Assembly (NCBI RefSeq): GCF_000271845.1
Contig: NZ_JH719395.1
Location: forward strand, 3,280,253 to 3,344,252
Reading direction: 5' to 3'
Source of the DNA: Rhizobium leguminosarum bv. trifolii WSM2297
Lineage (GTDB): Bacteria > Pseudomonadota > Alphaproteobacteria > Rhizobiales > Rhizobiaceae
Length of the DNA: 64,000 nucleotides
The notes beneath the pieces are model-generated. The model saw only the letters and a program-made list of their open reading frames with translations. It searched no databases and had not been told where the DNA came from. Below are positions 1 through 7,090 of this stretch, piece by piece; positions within the stretch are counted from its first letter, which is position 1, and each line of letters starts with the position of its first letter. The translations under genes were made by a program, and so were the position numbers.

Positions 1-269
1 CTGTAATAAACCAGCCTGCCTTGGCGGCGCGTATTGACCAGGCCTTCGAGCCTCAAACGCGCAAGCTGCTGCGAAACCATCGCCTGCTGTATGCCAAGGA
101 TATTTTCGATTTCACCGACCGTCCGCTCCTCTTTTGCCAGTATGCAGAGGATCAGCAGCCGGGTGTGATGCGCCAAAGCTTTCAGCAGATCGCTCGCTTC
201 ATGGGCTTTTCCAGCGAGTATGTGCAAGTCCTGGCCGGTCATCCCCGGCTCCGGTTTAGGCAACGGCAT
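1..269 (-). CDS. ArsR-family transcriptional regulator, 3' end cut by window edge
   Basis: The minus strand encodes a winged helix-turn-helix of the ArsR/SmtB class. It opens with a short tail, then a helix ending in LLILCIL, then the recognition segment GIQQAMVSQQLARLRLEGLV and the start of the wing (RRQGRLVYY), where the window ends. The family represses its own or neighbouring genes and releases DNA when it binds a metal or an oxidised or sulfurated thiol. The lone Cys in LLILCIL sits where the persulfide sensors BigR/SqrR carry their first reactive Cys, but the second would lie outside the window. No metal-site CxC is visible. Start is ATG at 269; ATG at 242 is in frame and follows a GGAG-like sequence, so it is equally possible. 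Confidence 0.8.
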   Translation of the reverse strand, partial: MPLPKPEPGMTGQDLHILAGKAHEASDLLKALAHHTRLLILCILAKEERTVGEIENILGIQQAMVSQQLARLRLEGLVNTRRQGRLVYY

Positions 270-372
270 TCGACATCTCGGAAGGGAAGCGGTGTAGTCG
301 ACCGGAACAATAGCATATTCGCAGAGGCGAGTTGATCAATAGTGATGAAATGCCAAAAAAGGTCCAAGTAAA

Positions 373-1143
373 TCAGCAGATAAGCTGTCCGCCATTGATC
401 TCGATCACCTGGCCGGTAATGTATCCCGAAAGTAAGGGAGCCGCCAGGAACAGATAGGCGGGAGCGCAGTCCTCCGCCGTGCCGAGCCGCTGCAGCGGGA
501 TGGATTTCCGGGTCTGCTCCAGCTTTTCTTTGGAGGAATAACGCTCGTGGAAATCCGTCTCGATCGTTCCCGGCGAGACGCAGTTGACGCGGATGCCATC
601 CGGGGCAAGCTCGCGGGCAAGCGCCTTGGAATAGGTCGCAACGAAGGCTTTCGAGGCCGAATAGATCGACGAGCCGGGGCTGCCGCCGGTCAGCGCCGAA
701 ATCGAGACGGTGTTGACGATGGCAGCACCCTCGGCCGCCTTCAATGCCGACAGCAATGCGCGCGTCAGCGCCACCACCGACGTCTGGTTCAACCGTATGA
801 CCGCCTCATATTCCGCGTCGGTCAGCGTGGCAGCGGGAAAACGGCCAAGCATGGTGCCGGCATTGTTGACGAGCACGTGGACCCTGTCGAAGAAAGCGAG
901 AACATCTTCGGCAAATTGCGCCGCCCCGCCCGCGGCGGAGAAATCGGCATGCAGCAGCAGCGCCCGTCTTTCCGATTCGGCCGTCAGCAGGAAATCCGGC
1001 AGGTCCCGCCCCGGCTTGCGCCCGGTATGGACGATGACCTTCGCGCCGCAATCCAGAAACTGCCGAGCGACTTCGAGGCCGATGCCGCGGCCGGCGCCGG
1101 TGACGACGACATTGCGATTTTCGAACAGTCTGGGATGAAACAC
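373..1143 (-). CDS. SDR-family NAD(P)-dependent oxidoreductase
   Basis: A 256-residue classical short-chain dehydrogenase/reductase, the usual length. The dinucleotide site TGAGRGIG is at residues 15-22, the NNAG motif is mid-domain, and the catalytic Ser and YSASK tetrad follow near residues 145-162. The C-terminus YITGQVIEINGG is typical of FabG-like members. These enzymes reduce or oxidise carbonyl/hydroxyl groups in the cytoplasm, and the substrate cannot be told from sequence. The start is a GTG preceded by AGAGGG at good spacing. A RIME-like palindrome lies only 15 bases upstream, so any promoter must sit inside or beyond it. Confidence 0.88.
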   Translation of the reverse strand: MFHPRLFENRNVVVTGAGRGIGLEVARQFLDCGAKVIVHTGRKPGRDLPDFLLTAESERRALLLHADFSAAGGAAQFAEDVLAFFDRVHVLVNNAGTMLGRFPAATLTDAEYEAVIRLNQTSVVALTRALLSALKAAEGAAIVNTVSISALTGGSPGSSIYSASKAFVATYSKALARELAPDGIRVNCVSPGTIETDFHERYSSKEKLEQTRKSIPLQRLGTAEDCAPAYLFLAAPLLSGYITGQVIEINGGQLIC

Positions 1144-1157
1144 GAAGCCGCCCTCTT

Positions 1158-1272
1158 AGAGCATGAGGCCGAAAAGTGTGAGCGGTTTTCGGACGACGTC
1201 ATGCTCTAGCTCTAGAATTTAGAAGAGGATTCAGATTTTAGGCCGACACGGCCTAAAATCATCCTGTTCTAG
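1158..1272. repeat. RIME-like intergenic palindromic element, copy 1
   Basis: Two palindromes lie side by side. One runs from AGAGCATGAGG to CGTCATGCTCT around AGTGTGAGCGG. The other runs from AGAAGAGGATTCAGATTTTAG to CTAAAATCATCCTGTTCT, with GGCCG...CGGCC at its centre. The same pair recurs in this window at 4392-4508, 24590-24701 and 52772-52885, with a half copy at 60069. Organisation and length (about 110 bases) match the Rhizobium-specific intergenic mosaic elements as I remember them. It lies between soxR and the SDR gene. Confidence 0.85.
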
Positions 1273-1377
1273 CGGACAGTGCCGCCGGTTGCGTCACTCG
1301 CCCTTACATATGAGCGCGCCAGCCGAAAGAAAGGCAGGCATCGATCTTTCTGCGGAAAGCCAGGACGAAACAACCAG

Positions 1378-1842
1378 CTAGTTTTCGGTCTCCAGCAGCC
1401 GCGCACCCGGCCCTTCCTTGCCGAGCCGGTCGCAGGGATTGCGCAGCGGACAGCTTTCGATCGACAGGCAGCCGCAGCCGATGCAGCCGGTCAGGCGATC
1501 GCGCAGCGAACTGAGCCGGCTGATCCGCGCGTCGAGATCGTCCTTCCATCGTGCCGACAACGTCTGCCAATCGGCGACCGTCGGCGTGCGCCCCTGCGGC
1601 AGGGACTGGAATGCCGCCTGGATTTCCGCAAGCGGAATGCCGACACGCTGCGCCACCTTGATGATGCCGAGGCGGCGAAGCACATCGCGCCCATAGCGGC
1701 GCTGGTTGCCGCGGGAGCGGATGCTCGAGATCAAACCTTTGGTCTCGTAAAAATGCAGCGCCGAAACGGCAAGACCGCTGCGCTCGGCCACTTCGCCGAC
1801 AGTCAGGAGCTTGCCGAGCGGGGCTGCCGGAATTGTATCCAT
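1378..1842 (-). CDS. soxR: Redox-sensitive transcriptional activator SoxR
   Basis: A 154-residue MerR-family regulator, the same length as E. coli SoxR. The N-terminal MerR helix-turn-helix ([21 protein letters not shown], about residues 13-33) is followed by a coiled-coil dimer helix. The [2Fe-2S] ligand cluster reads [12 protein letters not shown] near residue 120, followed by PLRN as in true SoxR. Oxidation of the cluster by redox-cycling compounds switches the bound protein to an activator by untwisting a promoter with a 19-base spacer. Exactly such a promoter, with an 18-base SoxR box, starts seven bases upstream of the ATG and faces the other way. No soxS is present, as is usual outside enteric bacteria. 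Confidence 0.95.
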   Translation of the reverse strand: MDTIPAAPLGKLLTVGEVAERSGLAVSALHFYETKGLISSIRSRGNQRRYGRDVLRRLGIIKVAQRVGIPLAEIQAAFQSLPQGRTPTVADWQTLSARWKDDLDARISRLSSLRDRLTGCIGCGCLSIESCPLRNPCDRLGKEGPGARLLETEN

Positions 1843-1848
1843 CGCCTC

Positions 1849-1879
1849 TTGACCTCAATATTGGTTGAGGTTTTATACC
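1849..1879 (+). promoter_or_regulatory. SoxR box inside a divergent promoter with 19-base spacer
   Basis: On the plus strand a -35 TTGACC (1849-1854) and a -10 TATACC (1874-1879) are separated by exactly 19 bases. The dyad CCTCAATATTGGTTGAGG (1853-1870) lies across the -35 and spacer. This is the architecture of SoxR-activated promoters: compare CCTCAAGTTAACTTGAGG at E. coli soxS, from memory. Transcription would run away from soxR and start near 1886. Confidence 0.85.
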
Positions 1880-1900
1880 CTTTGCTCCTGCAGTCGTAAA
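1872..1900 (-). promoter_or_regulatory. Putative soxR promoter overlapping the divergent SoxR promoter
   Basis: On the minus strand TTTACG (1895-1900) and TATAAA (1872-1877) lie 17 bases apart. The predicted start of transcription near 1865 falls inside the SoxR dyad, so bound SoxR would be expected to hinder its own transcription. Inferred from spacing and match to the -35/-10 consensus only. Confidence 0.5.
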
Positions 1901-2040
1901 GCCCGATCGGGCGCTTTCCGGCGCTCGCGCCCCTTACGCCGATATTGCCGCCTGAGGCAGCAAGCTGCGGTCCCGTTCCCGGCAGGTACGGGCCCACCGA
2001 GGAACACCCGAGCGGGATCCCGCTCGGGTGTTTCCCTCAC
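1886..2040 (+). ncRNA. Candidate SoxR-dependent small RNA or leader (no ORF)
   Basis: Transcription from the SoxR promoter would enter about 150 bases that hold no ATG-initiated reading frame before a 30-base perfect palindrome. The stretch has further self-complementary pieces (GCCCGATCGGGC at 1901-1912; GGCGCTCGCGCC nearby). The simplest readings are a small regulatory RNA ended by the palindrome, or a leader that reads on into the thiamine operon. This is inferred from position and lacks any similarity evidence. Confidence 0.35.
2003..2032. terminator. 30-base perfect palindrome, terminator-like
   Basis: AACACCCGAGCGGG and CCCGCTCGGGTGTT flank a two-base centre, so the RNA can form a GC-rich stem of up to 14 base pairs less the loop. 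Only a short T run (GTGTTTCCC) follows on the plus strand, so intrinsic termination is possible but not ideal. It separates the SoxR promoter from the TPP riboswitch. Confidence 0.5.
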
Positions 2041-2125
2041 ATCGGCTCTATTCCGGCCGCGCGGACGGCTTGGTAATTTTGCGGTTGCGGGAAGAAAACC
2101 CGGGTGATAGTTTCCGCCGAAATAA

Positions 2126-2216
2126 CAGGGGAGCTCCGTATCGCCGGGGCTGAGATGTGAGGCGCAAGCCTCTGGACCCTTCAAAGCTGATCTGGGTAAT
2201 GCCAGCGGAGCGAGGT
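2126..2216 (+). promoter_or_regulatory. TPP riboswitch (THI element)
   Basis: The conserved TPP aptamer blocks appear in order: GGGGAGC (2128-2134), GGGGCTGAGA (2146-2155), a variable stem with GCGCAAGC, GACCCTT (2175-2181), and CTGATCTGGGTAATGCCAGCG (2187-2207) with GGAG. The aptamer ends about five bases before the ATG of the next gene. The only purine-rich ribosome site (GGAGCGAGG, 2208-2216) is part of its closing strand. Binding of thiamine pyrophosphate should therefore hide the ribosome site and shut translation of the downstream transport operon. Confidence 0.95.
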
Positions 2217-2220
2217 TCAG

Positions 2221-2829
2221 ATGTTCTCAGGCGCACAAGTGTCACTCTATCCGATGTCCGGCAATTTCGTCGGCATCATTCTCGATGCCGTCAAGACACT
2301 CGATCCCTATCGCGACCGGCTGCGCATCGAGACCGACGACATCTCCACCCTGCTGGTCGGCCCGCCCGATGTCCTCTTCGCCGCCATGCTCGACCTCTTT
2401 GTCGCCGCCGCAAAGACCGGCGAGCACTGCGTTTTGTCCGCCGCGGTTTCACGCGGCTGCCCCGGCGAGCCCGACGACGCCATCTGCGGCGTCAACCCCT
2501 CCCACGGCCAGGCCGACCCGCTTACCGGGCGGATTACAGCCGCGCTTGCCGCCGTTGAAACCACGGCAGAAACCGGACAGCCGGCGGCGGCGCAATTCTC
2601 GCTCTACGTGATGGGAACCGGCAGCCATATGGACGAGATCTATGGCTGCATCGATTTCCTGAAGCGCTCCGGCACCTTCGACCGCGCCAAGAATTTCTGC
2701 ACCCGGCTGGGAGGCGATGCCGGCGCCGTCTTCGCAACCATTCGTGAGGCCTTCTATCGCTTCGGCGACCCGGACGGGCACGTGACCCTCGACATCACGG
2801 TGTCGGCCAATAGCCCAACGAAAGCCTGA
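2221..2829 (+). CDS. YkoF-family thiamine/HMP-binding protein
   Basis: A 202-residue protein of the YkoF family, made of two similar ACT-like halves (about residues 5-90 and 115-200). Each half begins with a strand-helix unit (SLYPMSGNFVGIILDAVKTL; SLYVMGTGSHMDEIYGCIDFL). Bacillus YkoF binds thiamine and its pyrimidine moiety. No signal peptide is visible, so it is cytosolic. It is the first gene after the TPP riboswitch, and the next gene starts 12 bases after its stop. A role in handling the imported pyrimidine or sensing the load is likely but unproven. Confidence 0.85.
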   Translation: MFSGAQVSLYPMSGNFVGIILDAVKTLDPYRDRLRIETDDISTLLVGPPDVLFAAMLDLFVAAAKTGEHCVLSAAVSRGCPGEPDDAICGVNPSHGQADPLTGRITAALAAVETTAETGQPAAAQFSLYVMGTGSHMDEIYGCIDFLKRSGTFDRAKNFCTRLGGDAGAVFATIREAFYRFGDPDGHVTLDITVSANSPTKA

Positions 2830-2841
2830 AATCGAACGCTG

Positions 2842-3648
2842 ATGACACCGTCGCAACCATCGGATTCGCGCCTTGCCGCGCTCCGCGCCGCTCTTTACCG
2901 GGGCCTGCCCGCTTTGATCGCGGGCTGCGCCTTTTTGGCGGCATGGGAACTCTATGTCGATCTTTCCGGGATCAAACCTTCCATCCTGCCGGCGCCTTCG
3001 CGCATCGTCATCCAGGGCTGGCTGAACCGCGACGCGCTGATATCAAACACCTGGCCGACGCTCGGCGCGACACTCGGCGGCTTTGCGCTGTCGCTGGCCT
3101 TCGCCTTCGTCTCATCGATCCTGATGGATTTCATGCCCTTCATGCGCCGGGCATTGCTGCCGATCTTCATCGCCAGCCAGACCCTGCCGCTGGTGGCGAT
3201 CGCGCCGCTCGTCGTCCTCTGGTTCGGTTTCGGCCTGTTGCCGAAGATCCTGCTGGTGGCGCTCGTCACCTTCTTCCCGCTGCTCGTCGCCCTGCTGCAG
3301 GGCTATGAATCGACCGACCGCGACATCGCCGAATTGCTGCATTCGATGAAGGCGAGCCGCTGGCGGATTTTCCACCTGGCACGGCTTCCCTCGGCGCTGC
3401 CCTATTTCTTCGCCGGCCTCAGGATCTCGATCACCTATGCCGTCGTCGGCGCGATCTTTGCCGAATATGCCGGCGCCGCCCGCGGCCTCGGCATTTATAT
3501 TCTCAACGCCAAGAACAATTTCCGCCCCGATCTCGTGCTCGCCGCCGTCGTCGTCAGTGCCGTGCTGACGCTCTGCCTCTTCGGGCTGACGCTATTGATC
3601 CAGCGCGTGGTGATGCCCTGGCAACCATCCGGGGAGCGGCGCCGATGA
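2842..3648 (+). CDS. thiX: ABC transporter permease, thiamine-precursor type
   Basis: A 268-residue inner-membrane permease with about six hydrophobic segments and the conserved cytoplasmic loop with FFPLLVALLQGYESTD-like EAA motif, as in the nitrate/taurine/NMT1-type transporters. Its stop overlaps the ATG of the ATPase by four bases (ATGA), showing translational coupling. The TPP riboswitch upstream and the NMT1-like binding protein downstream point to uptake of a thiamine pyrimidine precursor (HMP or its formylamino form). The symbol follows the ThiXYZ naming for this transporter class. Confidence 0.85.
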   Translation: MTPSQPSDSRLAALRAALYRGLPALIAGCAFLAAWELYVDLSGIKPSILPAPSRIVIQGWLNRDALISNTWPTLGATLGGFALSLAFAFVSSILMDFMPFMRRALLPIFIASQTLPLVAIAPLVVLWFGFGLLPKILLVALVTFFPLLVALLQGYESTDRDIAELLHSMKASRWRIFHLARLPSALPYFFAGLRISITYAVVGAIFAEYAGAARGLGIYILNAKNNFRPDLVLAAVVVSAVLTLCLFGLTLLIQRVVMPWQPSGERRR

Positions 3649-4445
3649 GCGATGCTGTGATCGAATTGCGCAATATCTCGAAGTCCTTCGACGACATGAA
3701 GGTCTTGGGCGATATTTCGCTCAGCGTCACAAACGGCGAATTCGTCTCGATCGTCGGCCCGTCCGGCTCGGGAAAATCGACGGTGCTGCGATTGCTGACG
3801 CAGGCGCTTCGTCCCGATTCCGGCGCGTTGCTTTTCAAGGGCGCGCCGCTGGAAGAGGCGCCGCATTCCTTCGCTTTCATGCCGCAGCGCGATGCGCTGA
3901 TGCCCTGGCGCCGGATCATCGACAATGCGGCACTTGGCCTCGAGGTGCGGGGCATGAGCCGCCGGGCGGCCCGCGCCATTGTGGCGCCGCTGTTCGAGCG
4001 TTTCGGCCTTGCCGGTTTCGAACACCATTATCCCTCCGAACTGTCAGGCGGCATGCGGCAGCGCGCCGCGCTGCTGCGCACCGTCGTCCAGACCCAGGAC
4101 ATGCTGCTGCTGGACGAGCCATTCGGCGCGCTCGACGCGCTGACACGCACGCAGATTCAGGAATGGCTGCAGGGCATGTGGACCGAACACCGCTGGACGG
4201 CGCTGCTGATCACCCACGATGTTCGCGAAGCCGTGTTCCTCTCCGACCGCATCTACGTGCTTTCGGCCCGGCCGGCGCACATCATCCGTGAATTCCACGT
4301 TCCCCTGCCCCGCCCGAGAAGCCTTGCCGATCTCGGCTCGCCGGCGGCCCAGGCGATCGAAACCGAAATCCTGCAAACCCTGCTGCATCCGCTAGAACGG
4401 GATGATTTCAGGCCGGCCGGCCTAAAATCTGAATCCTGTTTCTAA
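3645..4445 (+). CDS. thiZ: ABC transporter ATP-binding protein with RIME-encoded tail
   Basis: A 266-residue ATPase with Walker A GPSGSGKS (near residue 40), signature LSGGMRQR, Walker B MLLLDEPF, a D-loop and LLITHD switch His. It belongs to the nitrate/taurine/thiamine-precursor class and would power the permease encoded just upstream. Its last 17 codons (LERDDFRPAGLKSESCF) and the TAA stop are read from a RIME-like repeat at 4392-4508. The natural C-terminus probably ended near QTLLHP before the repeat arrived. This is well outside the nucleotide fold, so function is probably kept. Confidence 0.88.
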   Translation: MSDAVIELRNISKSFDDMKVLGDISLSVTNGEFVSIVGPSGSGKSTVLRLLTQALRPDSGALLFKGAPLEEAPHSFAFMPQRDALMPWRRIIDNAALGLEVRGMSRRAARAIVAPLFERFGLAGFEHHYPSELSGGMRQRAALLRTVVQTQDMLLLDEPFGALDALTRTQIQEWLQGMWTEHRWTALLITHDVREAVFLSDRIYVLSARPAHIIREFHVPLPRPRSLADLGSPAAQAIETEILQTLLHPLERDDFRPAGLKSESCF

Positions 4446-4508
4446 TTTAAAGAGTTAGAGCATGATGTCATGAGAAAACCGCTCACATCTTTCGGGACCA
4501 TGCTCTAG
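4392..4508. repeat. RIME-like element, copy 2, overlapping the thiZ 3' end
   Basis: It begins CTAGAACGGGATGATTTCAG, passes the GGCCGGCCGGCC centre, then CTAAAATCTGAATCCTGTTTCTA, and ends with the second palindrome AGAGCATGATG...CCATGCTCTAG. It has the same two-palindrome arrangement as copy 1 but in the opposite order on this strand. It sits inside an operon, between the ATPase and binding-protein genes, and provides the ATPase stop codon. Confidence 0.85.
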
Positions 4509-4526
4509 AGACCTGAGGAGGTCACC

Positions 4527-5537
4527 ATGCTGCTTCTCACCCGTCGCCAGACGATCTTCACTGCCATCGCGGCAAGCCTTGCCGGCCGTCCGGCCTTCGC
4601 CCAGTCGGCGCCCGCAAAGGCTCGCATCGCGCTCGACTGGACGCCCAACACCAACCATATCGGCATCTATGTCGCCAAGGCGAAGGGTTTTTATGCCGCC
4701 GCCGGCCTCGATGTCGAAATTCTTCCCTTTGCCGACACCAGCGCCGGAACCCTGGTATCGAACGGCGTCGCCGACTTCGGCATCAGCAGCGAGATCGAGG
4801 CCATCACGCAGCGCGCCGCCGGCGGCGACGTGAAGATGGTCTACGGCGTCGTGCAGACCGAAACAGCGCGGCTGATCTTCAAGGGCGGACGCGACGACAT
4901 CAAGAGCCCCAGGGATCTCGACGGCAAGACCTATGGCGGCTTTGGCGGCACCTGGGAGAGCGCGCTGGTCTCCGCGATGATCCGCAACGATGGCGGCAAA
5001 GGCGAGGTCAAGACCGTCACGCTCGGCACCTCCGCCTACGAGGCGCTGGACAATGGCTCGATCGATTTCACCCTGGAGATCTATACCTGGGAAGGCGTTG
5101 CCGCCGAATTGGAAAACCGCAAGATTGCCCGCTTCCACTATTCCGATTATGGCATTCCCGACGAGCAGACCACGGTCATCGTCTCCAGCGACGCCTATCT
5201 CTCGACCAATCGGGACAATGCCCGTGCTTTCATTCAGGCGACGCGACAGGGTTATGCCTACTCAGTCGATCATCCCGACGAAGCCTGCGCGCTGCTGATA
5301 TCAGAGAGCAACGGCGCGCTGATGAACACCGAATTGGTGAAAGCGTCGCAGAAGGCACTGATCGAAGGACACTTCCTGAAGTCCGAGGCGGGTGTGATCG
5401 GCACCCTCGATCCGGCAAAGGCCGATGCCATCGGCGGCTTCCTCCTCGAGAACGGCATCCTGGTCGATGCGAATGGCGCCGCACTCAAGGAGAAGCCGGA
5501 CTTTTCCACCTATTATACCAACGAACTGCTGGACTGA
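4527..5537 (+). CDS. thiY: ABC transporter substrate-binding protein, NMT1/THI5-like
   Basis: A 336-residue periplasmic binding protein. The signal peptide carries an RR pair (LTRRQTIFTAIAASLAG) and a probable cleavage after AFA, so Tat or Sec export is possible. The mature start ARIALDWTPNTNHIGIYVAKAKGFY is diagnostic for the NMT1/THI5-like family that binds HMP or formylaminopyrimidine. An AGGAGG-like ribosome site (CTGAGGAGGTCACC) precedes the ATG. It is separated from the ATPase by a RIME-like element, so its mRNA segment may be processed separately from the rest of the riboswitch-controlled operon. Confidence 0.88.
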   Translation: MLLLTRRQTIFTAIAASLAGRPAFAQSAPAKARIALDWTPNTNHIGIYVAKAKGFYAAAGLDVEILPFADTSAGTLVSNGVADFGISSEIEAITQRAAGGDVKMVYGVVQTETARLIFKGGRDDIKSPRDLDGKTYGGFGGTWESALVSAMIRNDGGKGEVKTVTLGTSAYEALDNGSIDFTLEIYTWEGVAAELENRKIARFHYSDYGIPDEQTTVIVSSDAYLSTNRDNARAFIQATRQGYAYSVDHPDEACALLISESNGALMNTELVKASQKALIEGHFLKSEAGVIGTLDPAKADAIGGFLLENGILVDANGAALKEKPDFSTYYTNELLD

Positions 5538-5649
5538 GCCCGGCCTGATCTTGCCCGCCACGGCGTTCCGCGGCAAAGTCCTCGGGTACTGCATGATTTC
5601 TTAAATCGGAATCGGTTATAAGAAAAATGATGTGGTAATTCAAAGTGTT

Positions 5650-5687
5650 ACAGCGCCTTTGCGCGTCGCTAAGACGCACGGCGCTGT
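5650..5687. repeat. Hairpin in the leader of the acyltransferase gene
   Basis: ACAGCGCC...GGCGCTGT closes an inner GCGTC/GACGC pair around GCTAA, giving a stem of about 13 base pairs within 16 bases of the next ATG. The surroundings (AATTCAAAGTGTTACAGCGCC) resemble a dispersed hairpin I remember from Rhizobium chromosomes. No second copy is in this window, so repeat status is from memory only. Too far from a T run to be a clear terminator for the thiamine operon. Confidence 0.5.
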
Positions 5688-5702
5688 AGGGCGAGGAACA
5701 CG

Positions 5703-6923
5703 ATGCGACAACAGGAACGACTGGCCGGAGCCGACTTTTTACGCGCGACGGCCTGTCTTCTGGTGCTTGCCCATCATCTGACGCTCCGGCTGGATATGCG
5801 CAGAATTCCCGACGAATTGGGACCGACCGCAAACATCCTCCGCTTCGGCAATTTCGGCGTCGCCATCTTCTTTGTGCTCAGCGGCTTTCTTCTTGCCCAT
5901 CCCTTCTGGCGCTCGCTCGACGCGGGCGGCAATATGCCGAGCCTCCGCCATTACACCATCCGCAGAGCGGCGCGCATCGCGCCGGGCTTCTGGGTGGCCG
6001 CAACCGTCAGCTTCGCCCTCAGCCTGACGCTGCTTGCTCTGCCGCTGACGCCGGAGCTGACACTGCGCTACGTCTCCGGGATGCTGTTCATGAGCCAGTG
6101 GCATTGGCGCACATTGTTTCCCGTCGAAGCGGACGGGCCGCTCTGGTCCATTCCCTTCGAGGTCACCAGCTATGTGCTCCTGCCGGCCTGCTTTCTCTTG
6201 CTGTTTCGTTTGCCTCTCCTCAGGCAGCGTCCGCTGCTTGCCCGCTTGGCGTGGCTTTGCGTCATCTCAGGCGTACTCCTCGCCCATCTGCTGATCCTCA
6301 TCGCCTTTCCGCTCGACGACATCGGACGCGGCTGGCAATACGGCCTCCAGGGCGGGGCGAAGGAGTGGATGCCGAGATATAATCCGATCGGCTTCTTTGC
6401 CGTCTTCGCTCTCGGTGCCTTCGCCGCCGGCGTCGAGGTCATGCTCAAAAGACGGTCCACCTTCTGGTTGGATGCCGCAGCACTGCTGGCCCTCGCCGTT
6501 GCCGGCTACCGCCTCGTCATATCGCCCGGCGGCACCCCCGAAGCCTACGGCTGGCTCGATATCCCCTATGGCTTTCCGGTCTTTCCGCTGGCGATCGCCA
6601 CGGCGCTGGTTTCGCTCTGCCATTCGCAGCGCCTGGGCAGGCTGCTCGACAATGCGCCCGTCCGCTACATCGCAAAGATCTCCTTCGGCATCTATATCTG
6701 GCAGGAGATCATCCTGATCTCGATCCAGAGGCTCGATCCCGGTTCGTTCGGGGTGTCCACGGAAAATGTCGTCACCGGCTGGCTGCAGTCCTGCGGACTG
6801 GCGGCCACACTTATCCTTCTCGTCGCCAGCCTGAGCTACCACCTGCTGGAAAGACCGGCGATCGACTTCGGCAACCGCCTGACATCCACCCAACCCAATC
6901 GGGCTACTCCTTTCAAAGTATAA
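5703..6923 (+). CDS. Acyltransferase family 3 (OafA/ExoZ-like) membrane protein
   Basis: A 406-residue polytopic protein of the acyltransferase-3 family. It opens with GADFLRATACLLVLAHH, which holds the paired His required in this family. About ten hydrophobic segments follow, with FVLSGFLLA after the second and a C-terminal LSYHLLERPAI block. Relatives transfer acetyl or succinyl groups to surface polysaccharides, lipid A or Nod factors at the inner membrane. The next gene encodes a sugar transferase on the same strand 167 bases on, so decoration of an exopolysaccharide is plausible. The exact acceptor cannot be told. Confidence 0.85.
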   Translation: MRQQERLAGADFLRATACLLVLAHHLTLRLDMRRIPDELGPTANILRFGNFGVAIFFVLSGFLLAHPFWRSLDAGGNMPSLRHYTIRRAARIAPGFWVAATVSFALSLTLLALPLTPELTLRYVSGMLFMSQWHWRTLFPVEADGPLWSIPFEVTSYVLLPACFLLLFRLPLLRQRPLLARLAWLCVISGVLLAHLLILIAFPLDDIGRGWQYGLQGGAKEWMPRYNPIGFFAVFALGAFAAGVEVMLKRRSTFWLDAAALLALAVAGYRLVISPGGTPEAYGWLDIPYGFPVFPLAIATALVSLCHSQRLGRLLDNAPVRYIAKISFGIYIWQEIILISIQRLDPGSFGVSTENVVTGWLQSCGLAATLILLVASLSYHLLERPAIDFGNRLTSTQPNRATPFKV

Positions 6924-7090
6924 ATTTTCACTCTTCTCAACTACAAGCATTAAGGTTAACGGCGAATACTCCCATTTTTGGTTTCTTTAGGGTTACAGAA
7001 TTCTTATTTATACCGATGACAAACGATACGTGAGCATGTATCTGTCTCCCTGTAGTTCAGTATCGCAGCTAATCTTGTGGACCTTGCGTA

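Noticed and set aside
1158..1272. RIME palindromes as simple intrinsic terminators
   Set aside because: The stems lack T runs, recur in two orientations and also lie inside operons, so a dispersed element is the better label.
1886..2032. 6S RNA or SRP RNA on either strand
   Set aside because: Considered because of the strong pairing, but I could not find the conserved loops of either RNA, and the SoxR promoter gives a better account of the plus strand.
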